Source: Sutcliffiella horikoshii (GTDB taxonomy: Bacteria; Bacillota; Bacilli; Bacillales; Bacillaceae_I). From it: a stretch of 64,000 nucleotides of DNA. The stretch lies in assembly GCA_001636495.1 (NCBI GenBank), contig KV440964.1:822666-886665 (forward strand), in the 5' to 3' direction. Below, piece by piece: positions 1 through 7,078 of the stretch. Both the position numbers and the translations under genes were made by a program. The notes under the pieces were generated by a model. That model worked only from the letters and a program-made list of their open reading frames with translations. It was not told where the DNA came from and ran no database searches. The number at the start of each line of letters is the position of its first letter. Position 1 is the first letter of the stretch.

Positions 1-564
1 CCATTCTGGGATGCTAATGCATCCAAGGAAGAGCAAGAAGATGCTTTCATTGAATACAATGGAAGTTACCAACCAAATACAGGTATCGACATCGCAATGA
101 GAAATGGCGAAACATTCGAGGTAGTTGCATCCTTAAGTGGAACAGTAACGCATGTTGAAAATGACCCATTACTAGGAAATGTTGTAGAAATCGAGCACTT
201 GGATGGTGTGAAAACAATCTACCAATCACTGACTGACGTACAAGTGAAGGTCAATGATTTTGTAGAACAAGGTGAGACTATCGCTAAGGCTCACACAAAC
301 CAACTGAACAAAGACGCAGTACATGTTCATTTTGAAATCCGAAAAGACAATGTAGCAGTGAATCCGATCAGCTTTTTTAACAAACCAGTGACTTCCTTAT
401 TAGAGGAAGAAGGACAAGCTTCTGAAGAAGGAAGCGAGCCAGCTGGTGAACAAGAAAAAGCTCCAGCAGAAGGGGAAGACAAGCCTGAAGATGGAGAAGA
501 CAAAGACGGCGACGAAGGATCCTCTGACGAAGAAGAAGAGAACTCCGTTAGCTTTCTAACATAA
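1..564 (+). CDS. spoIIQ: SpoIIQ, 3' part (forespore engulfment channel protein)
   Basis: The reading frame is open from base 1, so the N-terminal membrane anchor lies outside the window. The visible 187 residues are an M23/LytM-type fold: GIDIAM near the start, then SLSGTVTHVENDPLLG, YQSLTDVQV and VHVHFEIR. The first metal ligand expected before GIDIA (His in active LytM enzymes) is Asn (PNTGID), which fits the degenerate, non-catalytic LytM domain of SpoIIQ. In the family, SpoIIQ sits in the forespore membrane and binds SpoIIIAH across the intermembrane space during engulfment. The last 60 residues are a Glu/Asp-rich low-complexity tail. A strong terminator follows. Confidence 0.93.
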   Translation, partial: PFWDANASKEEQEDAFIEYNGSYQPNTGIDIAMRNGETFEVVASLSGTVTHVENDPLLGNVVEIEHLDGVKTIYQSLTDVQVKVNDFVEQGETIAKAHTNQLNKDAVHVHFEIRKDNVAVNPISFFNKPVTSLLEEEGQASEEGSEPAGEQEKAPAEGEDKPEDGEDKDGDEGSSDEEEENSVSFLT

Positions 565-615
565 TATTAAGTCTTGTTGATAAAATAAATGCTAGAACGA
601 TAAACTCTATTGACT

Positions 616-665
616 AAAGAGCAGCTTACAAACGGGAAACACAACTCCGGAAAGCTGCTCTTTTT
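616..665 (+). terminator. Rho-independent terminator of spoIIQ
   Basis: Arms AAAGAGCAGCTT (616-627) and AAGCTGCTC (652-660) pair and run into a T tract at 661-665. It lies 50 bases after the spoIIQ stop. Confidence 0.85.
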
Positions 666-868
666 CTATGCATTTTCTGCTCATTTTCTCCTCCAACTAG
701 GAATAAAACTACCCACACCCGGGTATACTAACAATACCGATACACAAAACAACACAACAGCGCAAAAATCAGAGAATGTCTCAACCGCCAAACGCAGGTA
801 CCGTTTGGCGGTATTTTTATGTTCTTTTAAAGGGGAGAAAGAAAAAAATTTAAAAAAGAGAAAAAAGA
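666..868. other. Non-coding gap between spoIIQ and the RAYT repeat area
   Basis: No convincing gene. Apart from the terminator-like hairpin at 784-818 it holds only low-complexity A-rich sequence. Open frames here on both strands lack ribosome binding sites and cross the hairpins. Confidence 0.5.
784..818 (+). terminator. Orphan terminator-like hairpin
   Basis: Perfect 11-bp arms ACCGCCAAACG (784-794) and CGTTTGGCGGT (802-812) followed by ATTTTTA. No gene ends just before it, so it may be left over from a lost gene or terminate a small transcript. Confidence 0.7.
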
Positions 869-1000
869 GGGTCAGACCCCAGCAGGAATTTCCCTCTCCA
901 TCTCGAATACAACAAAAGTAAGGAAATTGTGTCGGAATTTGGCGGACGAAAAGGGGTCTGACCCACAAAGGATTTCCACCCTCACCGTCGAACCACATCA
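869..1000. repeat. REP-like palindrome pair upstream of the RAYT gene
   Basis: GGGTCAGACCCC (869-880) and GGGGTCTGACCC (953-964) are copies of the palindrome GGGTCWGACCC. Each is followed by a related tail: GCAGGAATTTCCC after the first, AAAGGATTTCCACC with CCGTCGAA after the second. The same palindrome plus tail recurs at 6501-6545, and palindromes without the tail occur at 3383, 3426 and 4612. The elements resemble REP sequences mobilised by RAYT transposases. Confidence 0.7.
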
Positions 1001-1076
1001 TCCCTCAGCACCACCCGATCCACCACCAAACCTCCCACACACCCAAATCCCACCCCCGAAAGGAGCACCACCAACC

Positions 1077-1673
1077 ATGCCCAGAAACCCAAGAATCTGG
1101 TTCCCCGGAGCCATGTACCACATCACCACAAGAGGAAACCGCCGCAGCATCATCTTCTTCGAGCCGAAGGACTACCAAGCCTACATGCGCATCCTCCTCG
1201 AAATCAAATACAAATACCCGTTCAAACTGCACGCCTACTGCCTCATGACCAACCACACCCACCTGCTCATCGAAACCGAAACCACCCACATCAGCCTGAT
1301 CATGCAAAAAATCAACACCAAATACGCCCAATACATCAACCGCAAATACCGACTCACCGGCCATCTCCTAGAAGGCAGATTCAAATCCAGTCTCATCCAC
1401 GACATCGACTACCAAATCGACGCAAGCAAATACATCCATCTCAACCCGGTCGCAGCCCAGATGGTCCACAACCCCGATGACTACCCATTCAGCAGCTACA
1501 AGCAATACCTCTACAACAACCAACACGACCCACTCGTAACCACAACCGACATCCTGAAATACTTTTCCACCACCCACAACGAAGACTCCTACCCACACTA
1601 CGTCAACACCCCCAACACCAGAATCCACTTCACCCCCAACAACAAAGCAAAATTTCTTATTTTGAAAAAATAA
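1077..1673 (+). CDS. REP-associated tyrosine transposase (RAYT, Y1/HUH family)
   Basis: A 198-residue single-strand HUH transposase of the IS200/IS605-like Y1_Tnp superfamily. Seen: the N-terminal signature PGAMYHITTRGN, the metal-binding HUH motif in MTNHTHLLI, and a Tyr-rich helix INTKYAQYINRKY that should hold the nucleophilic tyrosine; further on GRFKSSL and IHLNPV, typical of the family. The frame is open further upstream, but ATG 1077 is preferred because CGAAAGGAG lies just upstream and the family begins with (M)PR.P. No terminal insertion-sequence ends are seen; instead REP-like palindromes lie on both sides, which marks a domesticated RAYT. Coding strand is very C-rich. Confidence 0.88.
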   Translation: MPRNPRIWFPGAMYHITTRGNRRSIIFFEPKDYQAYMRILLEIKYKYPFKLHAYCLMTNHTHLLIETETTHISLIMQKINTKYAQYINRKYRLTGHLLEGRFKSSLIHDIDYQIDASKYIHLNPVAAQMVHNPDDYPFSSYKQYLYNNQHDPLVTTTDILKYFSTTHNEDSYPHYVNTPNTRIHFTPNNKAKFLILKK

Positions 1674-1690
1674 AGAATATTACGTATAAT
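1662..1690 (+). promoter_or_regulatory. Sigma-A type promoter for the gamma-glutamyltransferase gene
   Basis: TTGAAA (1662-1667), 17-base spacer, TATAAT (1685-1690). The -35 overlaps the last codons of the RAYT gene, and the start codon of the next gene lies 40 bases downstream. Confidence 0.7.
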
Positions 1691-1730
1691 AGAAAATAAT
1701 TCGCATAACGAAATAATAGGGGGAACACAC

Positions 1731-3347
1731 ATGACACTCAAACTCGACTATCTCAACAACCCATATCCATCCCAGCGCAACACCGTATTCGCCCAAAACG
1801 GCATGGTTGCCACATCCCAGCCGCTAGCCGCACAAGCAGGCCTCGACATTCTGAAAAAAGGAGGCAACGCCATCGATGCAGCCATCGCAACAGCAGCGTG
1901 CCTGACCGTAGTGGAACCAACCTCTAACGGAATCGGCGGAGATGCATTCGCCCTCGTCTGGACAAAAGGAGAGCTCCACGGCCTCAATGCAAGCGGTCCA
2001 GCACCAAAATCAATCTCCATCGATAAAGTAAAAGAGCGTGGCCACGACACCATGCCGAAACTCGGCCTCATCCCAGTCACCGTTCCTGGCGCACCATCCG
2101 CCTGGGCAGAACTATCCAAAAAATTTGGCAAACTACCACTCTCAGAAGTGCTACAGCCTGCCATCGACTACGCAGAAAAAGGCTACCCAGTCTCGCCAAC
2201 ACTCGGCAAGTACTGGAAGGGCGCCTATAATGCCTATAAAAAATTCTGCACAACCGAAGAGTTCACGCACTGGTTCGAAACCTTCGCACCAGACGGCCGT
2301 GCACCTGAAATTGGAGAAACCTGGTCCTCTAAAGGCCACGCCGACACCCTAAGACAAATCGGGGAAACAAACGGAGAATCCTTCTACCGCGGCGAACTAG
2401 CCCACAAGATAGCCGACTTCTCCAAGCAGCACAACGGCTTCCTTACATACGAAGACCTGGCAGCCTACCAACCAGAATGGGTGCAGCCAATCAAGGTCAA
2501 CTACCGCGGCTACGACGTCTGGGAAATCCCGCCGAACGGCCAAGGAATCGTCGCTCTCATGGCACTCAACATGTTGAAGGAAGACACTTTCACCGAACGC
2601 GACAGTCTCGAAACCTATCACAAACAAATTGAAGCAATGAAACTCGCATTCGCAGACGCCAAGAAATATGTCTCAGACTCAACGACCATGACCCACACCG
2701 CTGAAGAATTGCTTTCCAATTCCTTTGCAAAAGAAAGAAGAAGCCTCATAACCGAAACGGCATTCACGCCAGAGCCGGGAACCCCGCCAAAAGGAGGAAC
2801 CGTCTATTTGGCCACTGCCGACGGGGAAGGGAATATGGTATCCTTTATCCAAAGCAACTACATGGGCTTCGGATCAGGTGTCGTCGTACCAGGAACAGGC
2901 ATCGGCCTGCAAAACAGGGGACATGATTTCTCCCTTGACCCAGAGCATGAAAACGCGCTGGCACCAGGGAAGAAGACGTACCACACGATCATCCCTGGCT
3001 TCCTGACAAAAGACAACGAAGCCGTCGGGCCATTCGGCGTTATGGGAGGCTACATGCAGCCACAAGGCCACATGCAGGTAGTCATGAACACCATCGACTT
3101 CCATCTTAACCCGCAGGCTGCCCTGGACGCACCAAGATGGCAGTGGATGGAGGACAAGACGGTTCACGTCGAGCACCACTTCCCGCAACACCTGGCCCAA
3201 GCCCTACAACGCAAAGGCCACAACATCCAAATCACACTGGACGGAGGCAGCTTTGGCCGCGGCCAAATCATCTGGCGCGACCCACAAACCGGCACCCTCA
3301 CAGGAGGAACCGAACCCAGAACCGACAGCTCCATCGCATCGTGGTAA
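1731..3347 (+). CDS. ywrD: Gamma-glutamyltransferase-like protein (YwrD type)
   Basis: A 538-residue Ntn-hydrolase of the gamma-glutamyltranspeptidase family, which cleaves or transfers gamma-glutamyl groups (glutathione, poly-gamma-glutamate) after self-processing at a Thr. Seen: GGNAIDAAIATAACLTVVEP near residue 45, NGIGGDAF, PPNGQGIVAL, the processing-site region GGTVYLATADGEGNMVS (about residue 350) and GFGSGVVVPGTGIGLQNRG. No signal peptide is visible, so it is probably cytoplasmic like YwrD. SD GGGGG lies 8 bases before ATG. It lies next to a split chromate transporter, an arrangement shared with the B. subtilis ywr region. The exact substrate is not evident. Confidence 0.88.
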   Translation: MTLKLDYLNNPYPSQRNTVFAQNGMVATSQPLAAQAGLDILKKGGNAIDAAIATAACLTVVEPTSNGIGGDAFALVWTKGELHGLNASGPAPKSISIDKVKERGHDTMPKLGLIPVTVPGAPSAWAELSKKFGKLPLSEVLQPAIDYAEKGYPVSPTLGKYWKGAYNAYKKFCTTEEFTHWFETFAPDGRAPEIGETWSSKGHADTLRQIGETNGESFYRGELAHKIADFSKQHNGFLTYEDLAAYQPEWVQPIKVNYRGYDVWEIPPNGQGIVALMALNMLKEDTFTERDSLETYHKQIEAMKLAFADAKKYVSDSTTMTHTAEELLSNSFAKERRSLITETAFTPEPGTPPKGGTVYLATADGEGNMVSFIQSNYMGFGSGVVVPGTGIGLQNRGHDFSLDPEHENALAPGKKTYHTIIPGFLTKDNEAVGPFGVMGGYMQPQGHMQVVMNTIDFHLNPQAALDAPRWQWMEDKTVHVEHHFPQHLAQALQRKGHNIQITLDGGSFGRGQIIWRDPQTGTLTGGTEPRTDSSIASW

Positions 3348-3382
3348 CGAGATAAAGAGATAAAGAGATAAACAACTAAAGA

Positions 3383-3437
3383 GGGGTCTGACCCGCTCTC
3401 CGTTAAAGCACTAAACAACTAAAGAGGGGTCTGACCC
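3383..3437. repeat. Two GGGTCTGACCC palindromes in tandem
   Basis: GGGGTCTGACCC at 3383-3394 and 3426-3437 stand in direct orientation inside a duplicated context (ACAACTAAAGAGGGGTCTGACCC) with GTTAAAGCACTAAA between them. The gap before the chromate transporter holds nothing else recognisable. Confidence 0.7.
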
Positions 3438-3509
3438 TCACTCCACTAAAGCGCCAAAGCAAAGGCAGAGCCAGTCAGCCCCCTCAACAAAGGAGGAACA
3501 CCATACACC

Positions 3510-4076
3510 ATGAAGCAATGGGACCTATTCATCGCATTCTTCCGGGTCGGGATGCTCGGCTACGGCGGCGGTCCGTCCAGCATCCCCCTTGTACATAAAG
3601 AAGTAGTAGGCAAGTACAAATGGCTATCAGACGACGATTTCTCTGACATCCTTGCCCTCGCCAACACACTGCCTGGACCTATCAATACCAAAATGGCCGG
3701 CTACATCGGCTACCGGGTCGGAGGCTACACAGGGATGATGAACGCCATCCTAGCATCCACCATCCCGACCATCATACTCATGATCGTCCTGCTCACCACC
3801 CTCACGAGCTTCAAAGACCAAGCGTGGGTGCAAGGCATGACCAAGGCAGTTCTGCCCGTGGTCGGCGTCCTGCTCGCCGTCCTGACATGGGACTTTCTAT
3901 CAAAATCACAAAAAGGACTCGGCTGGCCAATAGCCATTTTCCTAATCCTAGCTAGTTTCCTATTCATCGAGATTCTCGGCATCCACCCAGGAATCGTCAT
4001 CGCCCTGTTACTGGCGGCGGCCGTCCTGAAAAAAGACAAACCAAAACCGGAAAAAGGAGGGACCCAACCATCATGA
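3510..4076 (+). CDS. ywrB: Chromate transporter, N-terminal-type half (ChrA short chain)
   Basis: A 188-residue membrane protein of the short-chain CHR family. Seen: FFRVGMLGYGGGPSSIPLV near the N terminus and LANTLPGPINTKMAGYIGY, the two hallmark CHR motifs, then four to five hydrophobic segments and a basic C-terminal tail KKDKPKPEK. Short-chain CHR proteins act as pairs and export chromate (B. subtilis YwrB/YwrA confer chromate resistance together). Its stop overlaps the start of the next gene by four bases (ATGA), so the pair is translationally coupled. Confidence 0.88.
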   Translation: MKQWDLFIAFFRVGMLGYGGGPSSIPLVHKEVVGKYKWLSDDDFSDILALANTLPGPINTKMAGYIGYRVGGYTGMMNAILASTIPTIILMIVLLTTLTSFKDQAWVQGMTKAVLPVVGVLLAVLTWDFLSKSQKGLGWPIAIFLILASFLFIEILGIHPGIVIALLLAAAVLKKDKPKPEKGGTQPS

Positions 4077-4600
4077 TATACTGGGAGATTTTCCTCGCCT
4101 TTTTCATACCGGGCATACTCGGGTACGGGGGAGGCCCCGCATCCATCCCGCTTGTGGAGAACGAAGTCGTCCACCGCTACGGCTGGCTGACCGTCTCCGA
4201 ATTTAGTGAAGTTCTCGCCCTCGGAAACGCCTTGCCAGGGCCAATTGCAACAAAAATGGCCGGCTACATCGGTTACGAGCAAGCTGGGATACTCGGAGCA
4301 GTCGTCGGCGTATTCGCCACAGTCGCACCATCACTCATCCTGATGATCGCGCTCATGAGCCTCCTATACAAATTCAAGGACTCACCAAAAGTAAAACGAA
4401 TGTCCAACTACGTGCGACCAACCATCGCACTCCTACTAGGAGTCATGGCCTACCGCTTCTTCGCCGAATCCTACCAAGATTCTGGAGCAGCCCAAACCAT
4501 CCTCCTCATCATAGCCAGCTACCTCCTCCTAGAAAAATGGAAGGTACACCCCGCCTACGTCATCGGCGGCGCACTTGTCTATGGTGCACTAATACTTTAA
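4073..4600 (+). CDS. ywrA: Chromate transporter, second half (ChrA short chain)
   Basis: A 175-residue CHR-family membrane protein, homologous to the preceding half: FFIPGILGYGGGPASIPLV, LGNALPGPIATKMAGYIGY, then hydrophobic segments to the C terminus. It starts at the ATGA overlap with the upstream half. Two half-size proteins of opposite topology are expected to form one transporter. GGGTCTGACCC follows 11 bases after the stop. Confidence 0.88.
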   Translation: MIYWEIFLAFFIPGILGYGGGPASIPLVENEVVHRYGWLTVSEFSEVLALGNALPGPIATKMAGYIGYEQAGILGAVVGVFATVAPSLILMIALMSLLYKFKDSPKVKRMSNYVRPTIALLLGVMAYRFFAESYQDSGAAQTILLIIASYLLLEKWKVHPAYVIGGALVYGALIL

Positions 4601-4611
4601 AGAACTAATAA

Positions 4612-4654
4612 GGGGTCTGACCCTCACTGCTCTAAAGCACTAAAGCTCAGACCC
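4612..4654. repeat. REP-like palindrome pair after the chromate transporter
   Basis: GGGGTCTGACCCTCACT (4612-4628) is nearly identical in context to the copy at 3426, including TAAAGCACTAAAG; a half-copy CTCAGACCCC follows. Confidence 0.65.
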
Positions 4655-4686
4655 CACCAACCAAACCCAAAAAGGAGCATCCATCA

Positions 4687-5319
4687 ATGAAAACAAAAAC
4701 CCTACTATTAACAGGCTTCGTGCCATTTCTAAACTTCACCATCAACCCAACCGAACAAATTGCAACCGACCTGGACAAACAGACCATCGGCCATTACAAC
4801 GTCCAAAGCCGCATCCTGCCCGTCGATTTCAACCAGTCCGCCACCCAACTGCTCCATCACATCGAAGACACAAAACCAGACGCCATCATCTGCCTTGGAC
4901 TTGCCGCCGGTCGCGCCCACATCACACCAGAGCGAATCGCCATCAACTGCAAAGACGCAGGCGGAGCACCCGACAACAACGGCGTCATCCACCAAGACGC
5001 GCCAATCGACCAAGCCGGCCCGGCAGCGTACTTTTCCACCCTGCCAATCCGCGCCATCGTCAACCACCTGAACGAAAATCACTATCCTGCCAAAGTATCC
5101 AACACCGCAGGAACCTACCTATGTAACAACGTCATGTATGCAGCGCTGCACCACATCGCAACTGCAAGCACAAACGCACAACCAACCACCCAAGCCGGCT
5201 TCATCCATATCCCGGCATCACACGAACTGGCCACCCAGCTCACCAATACAAATACACCAAGCTGGTCCCAGCAGGACCTCACAAATGCTATAAAACTGTG
5301 CATCGAAACCCTAAATTAA
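4687..5319 (+). CDS. pcp: Pyroglutamyl-peptidase I (peptidase C15)
   Basis: A 210-residue cytoplasmic cysteine peptidase that removes N-terminal pyroglutamate. Seen: LLTGFVPF...NPTE at the N terminus, IICLGLAAGRAHITPERIA (containing the catalytic Glu region), NTAGTYLCNNVMYAALHH with the nucleophilic Cys, and GFIHIPASHE with the catalytic His. Length agrees with the usual 200-215 residues. SD AAAAGGAG stands 8 bases before ATG. It is preceded by a repeat and followed by a hairpin, so probably monocistronic. Its codons are very A/C-rich. Confidence 0.93.
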   Translation: MKTKTLLLTGFVPFLNFTINPTEQIATDLDKQTIGHYNVQSRILPVDFNQSATQLLHHIEDTKPDAIICLGLAAGRAHITPERIAINCKDAGGAPDNNGVIHQDAPIDQAGPAAYFSTLPIRAIVNHLNENHYPAKVSNTAGTYLCNNVMYAALHHIATASTNAQPTTQAGFIHIPASHELATQLTNTNTPSWSQQDLTNAIKLCIETLN

Positions 5320-5333
5320 GGCAACTCCATAAA

Positions 5334-5368
5334 GGCCCCTAACACTTAAATGGAATGTGTTAGGGGCC
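5334..5368. terminator. Strong hairpin after pcp
   Basis: Perfect 12-bp arms GGCCCCTAACAC (5334-5345) and GTGTTAGGGGCC (5357-5368). There is no T run on the + side, so it may be a weak terminator or an mRNA-stabilising stem. Confidence 0.55.
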
Positions 5369-5480
5369 ATCCTACATTCCAAGCAACCCCCAAACTATAT
5401 TCCCTCCAACTGTAATAAGACAAATTCACCCTGAAATATGGTAAGAGGTAGAACTCATCAAACAAGGAGGCAACACAACT

Positions 5481-5993
5481 TTGAAAAGACAACTCAGTCT
5501 GTTTGCCCTGCTATTTGTCATGCTGCTATCAGCCTGCTCAAACACCGATCCGGTAAAAGATGACCTCATAAACTATGTAAATACCGAACTGCCAAGTGTA
5601 GCTGACCTGGAATGGGAAGCCATCGACTCCTACAGCAGCGTCTCCGGCCAAAACTATACAGACGACTGGACAATGTACGAAATCATGGACACCGTTACCA
5701 TTCCAGCCTATGAAGAATTCATCACTAAACTCGAAAACATCCGCCCAAAATCCGAAGCTGTCAGAGAAATCCATGAAATCTATATCGAAGGCAGCAACTC
5801 CCAGCTCCAAGGCTTCAAAATGATCCGGGTCGCCCTCGAACAACAAGACTACGACAAAGTATTTGAAGCAAACGAACACCTAGACAAAGGCCGCACCAAA
5901 ATCCGCCAATTCCAAACCAAACTCGAAGACCTCATGCATGAACACGGCGTAGAATACGAAGACGAAACAGACGAAACAGACGAAACACTATAA
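5481..5993 (+). CDS. Lipoprotein of unknown function
   Basis: A 170-residue protein with a lipoprotein signal peptide: KRQLSLFALLFVMLLSAC with lipobox LLSAC (Cys 19). The mature part is helical and acidic, and ends in repeated DETDETDET. TTG start, with SD AAGGAGG 10 bases upstream. I do not recognise a named domain. It probably faces outward on the cytoplasmic membrane. It sits alone between hairpins. Confidence 0.8.
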   Translation: MKRQLSLFALLFVMLLSACSNTDPVKDDLINYVNTELPSVADLEWEAIDSYSSVSGQNYTDDWTMYEIMDTVTIPAYEEFITKLENIRPKSEAVREIHEIYIEGSNSQLQGFKMIRVALEQQDYDKVFEANEHLDKGRTKIRQFQTKLEDLMHEHGVEYEDETDETDETL

Positions 5994-6005
5994 CCCCAAC
6001 ACCTT

Positions 6006-6036
6006 CCACCGAGCCCAAACGCCCGGTGGTTCTTTA
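6006..6036 (+). terminator. Terminator after the lipoprotein gene
   Basis: Arms CCACCG (6006-6011) and CGGTGG (6024-6029) followed by TTCTTT. Confidence 0.65.
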
Positions 6037-6144
6037 AATTAGTAGTTTCTCATAAAAAAACCTCTATACCAAAAGTCTATTTGTACTAATACACAACACA
6101 AAAAATCCCCCGAAAAATGTAGAACTCTCTTTAGAAATTAACAG

Positions 6145-6173
6145 TTGACTTGAAACATCCCTTGTACCATAAT
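6145..6173 (+). promoter_or_regulatory. Sigma-A type promoter upstream of the symporter operon
   Basis: TTGACT (6145-6150), 17-base spacer, CATAAT (6168-6173). It stands 117 bases before the first ORF, leaving a long leader with two symmetric elements. Confidence 0.7.
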
Positions 6174-6180
6174 CTAATTA

Positions 6181-6195
6181 TTAGAATTATTATAA
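6181..6195. promoter_or_regulatory. PerR/Fur-like box
   Basis: TTAGAATTATTATAA matches the PerR consensus TTATAATNATTATAA at all but one base and lies just after the -10 element, where a repressor would block transcription. Fur-type sites are similar (TGATAATNATTATCA) but fit less well. Confidence 0.45.
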
Positions 6196-6227
6196 AATTC
6201 TGTTTTAATACAGGGCATAACAGAATT
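6196..6227. promoter_or_regulatory. Inverted repeat in the leader
   Basis: Perfect 9-bp arms AATTCTGTT (6196-6204) and AACAGAATT (6219-6227). It could be an operator or an RNA hairpin. Confidence 0.4.
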
Positions 6228-6255
6228 CAAAAGGAGGGAAGATTCGACACAAAAA

Positions 6256-6269
6256 CTTAAGCGCTTACA
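6256..6269. promoter_or_regulatory. cre-like site
   Basis: The sequence CTTAAGCGCTTACA contains the palindromic core TAAGCGCTTA. Read on the minus strand it is TGTAAGCGCTTAAG, close to the CcpA cre consensus TGWAARCGYTWNCA except at its end. Catabolite control would suit a carboxylate transporter operon. Confidence 0.45.
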
Positions 6270-6289
6270 AAAAAGGAGAGAAACACAAA

Positions 6290-6472
6290 ATGCTCTTATT
6301 CTATCTATTCATAATCATCACTGTCACCTGCATCTTCCTGGCAATCAAAAAACAAAGACCAATACTACTAACCGTCCCAATAGCAACCCTATTCACATAC
6401 GCCGTCGTGGAAATCGCCCTAGTACCCGCACCCTTCCTCGACACCGTCAAATTCATCTTCAGCCTAAAATAA
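6290..6472 (+). CDS. Small membrane protein, unknown
   Basis: A 60-residue protein made of two hydrophobic segments (about residues 1-17 and 24-45) with KKQRP between them. SD AAAAAGGAG lies 11 bases before ATG. It is the first ORF after a regulated leader and precedes the DUF4212/symporter pair, so it may belong to that transport operon. No family recognised. Confidence 0.65.
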   Translation: MLLFYLFIIITVTCIFLAIKKQRPILLTVPIATLFTYAVVEIALVPAPFLDTVKFIFSLK

Positions 6473-6500
6473 ACAACAAACCTAAAAAAATATAAAAAAA

Positions 6501-6545
6501 GGGGTCAGACCCCTAAAGGAATTTCGTCACCAACGTCGAAACCCC
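6501..6545. repeat. REP-like element, extended copy
   Basis: GGGGTCAGACCCCT followed by AAAGGAATTTCG and CAACGTCGAAACC. The tail matches that of the copy at 953-1000 at most positions, so the repeat unit is about 45 bp, not just the palindrome. Confidence 0.65.
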
Positions 6546-6581
6546 GACACCCAATAACCAAAACTCAAAGGAGGCTAACCC

Positions 6582-6884
6582 TTGAAAAAAATCGAAAAAT
6601 CCGTTGCTGATGCCTATTTCAGAGAGAAGAACAAATTCATTCTAATTTACCTAGCAATCTGGCTGGGTGTATCTTTCGGCATCGTCCTGTTCGCCGAATC
6701 CCTGCAATTCACCATTTTCGGAGGCTTCCCATTCCACTACTACATGGGCGCACAAGGCTCCGTCATCACCTTCATCATTTTACTGTTCGTCAACGCCAAA
6801 GTCAGCGACAAAATTGACGCCAAATACGGCATCGACGAAAAAGCCAACGAAGTCCTTAGCGCAGGTAAAACACTGGATCACTAA
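6582..6884 (+). CDS. DUF4212 protein, small subunit of a sodium/solute symporter
   Basis: A 100-residue membrane protein with two transmembrane segments (about 22-42 and 57-73) and the signature FPFHYYMGAQGSVITFIIL. In this family the small subunit is encoded just before a large SSS-family symporter, as here. TTG start, with SD GGAGG 7 bases upstream. The C terminus is charged (KVSDKIDAKYGID). Confidence 0.85.
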   Translation: MKKIEKSVADAYFREKNKFILIYLAIWLGVSFGIVLFAESLQFTIFGGFPFHYYMGAQGSVITFIILLFVNAKVSDKIDAKYGIDEKANEVLSAGKTLDH

Positions 6885-7078
6885 TCTGACAGACCACACA
6901 CCTATGACTCTCATACCTAACCAATCTCACACTTAACAACCCAACACCCGTACCCGAAAATCTCACAACCGAGATTTTCGCACACCACCACGACAAATCA
7001 CACAAACAACCAATAACATTCAATAACACAGCCAAACACACATAAAAAATATCACTAAACCCAAAGGGGGACCCACGA

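Noticed and set aside
1-564. Active M23 endopeptidase
   Set aside because: The first metal ligand is Asn (PNTGID), and tail and synteny mark it as SpoIIQ.
610-921. 103-codon open frame after spoIIQ
   Set aside because: It runs through two terminator hairpins and a repeat, begins inside the first hairpin, and has low-complexity Lys/Arg content.
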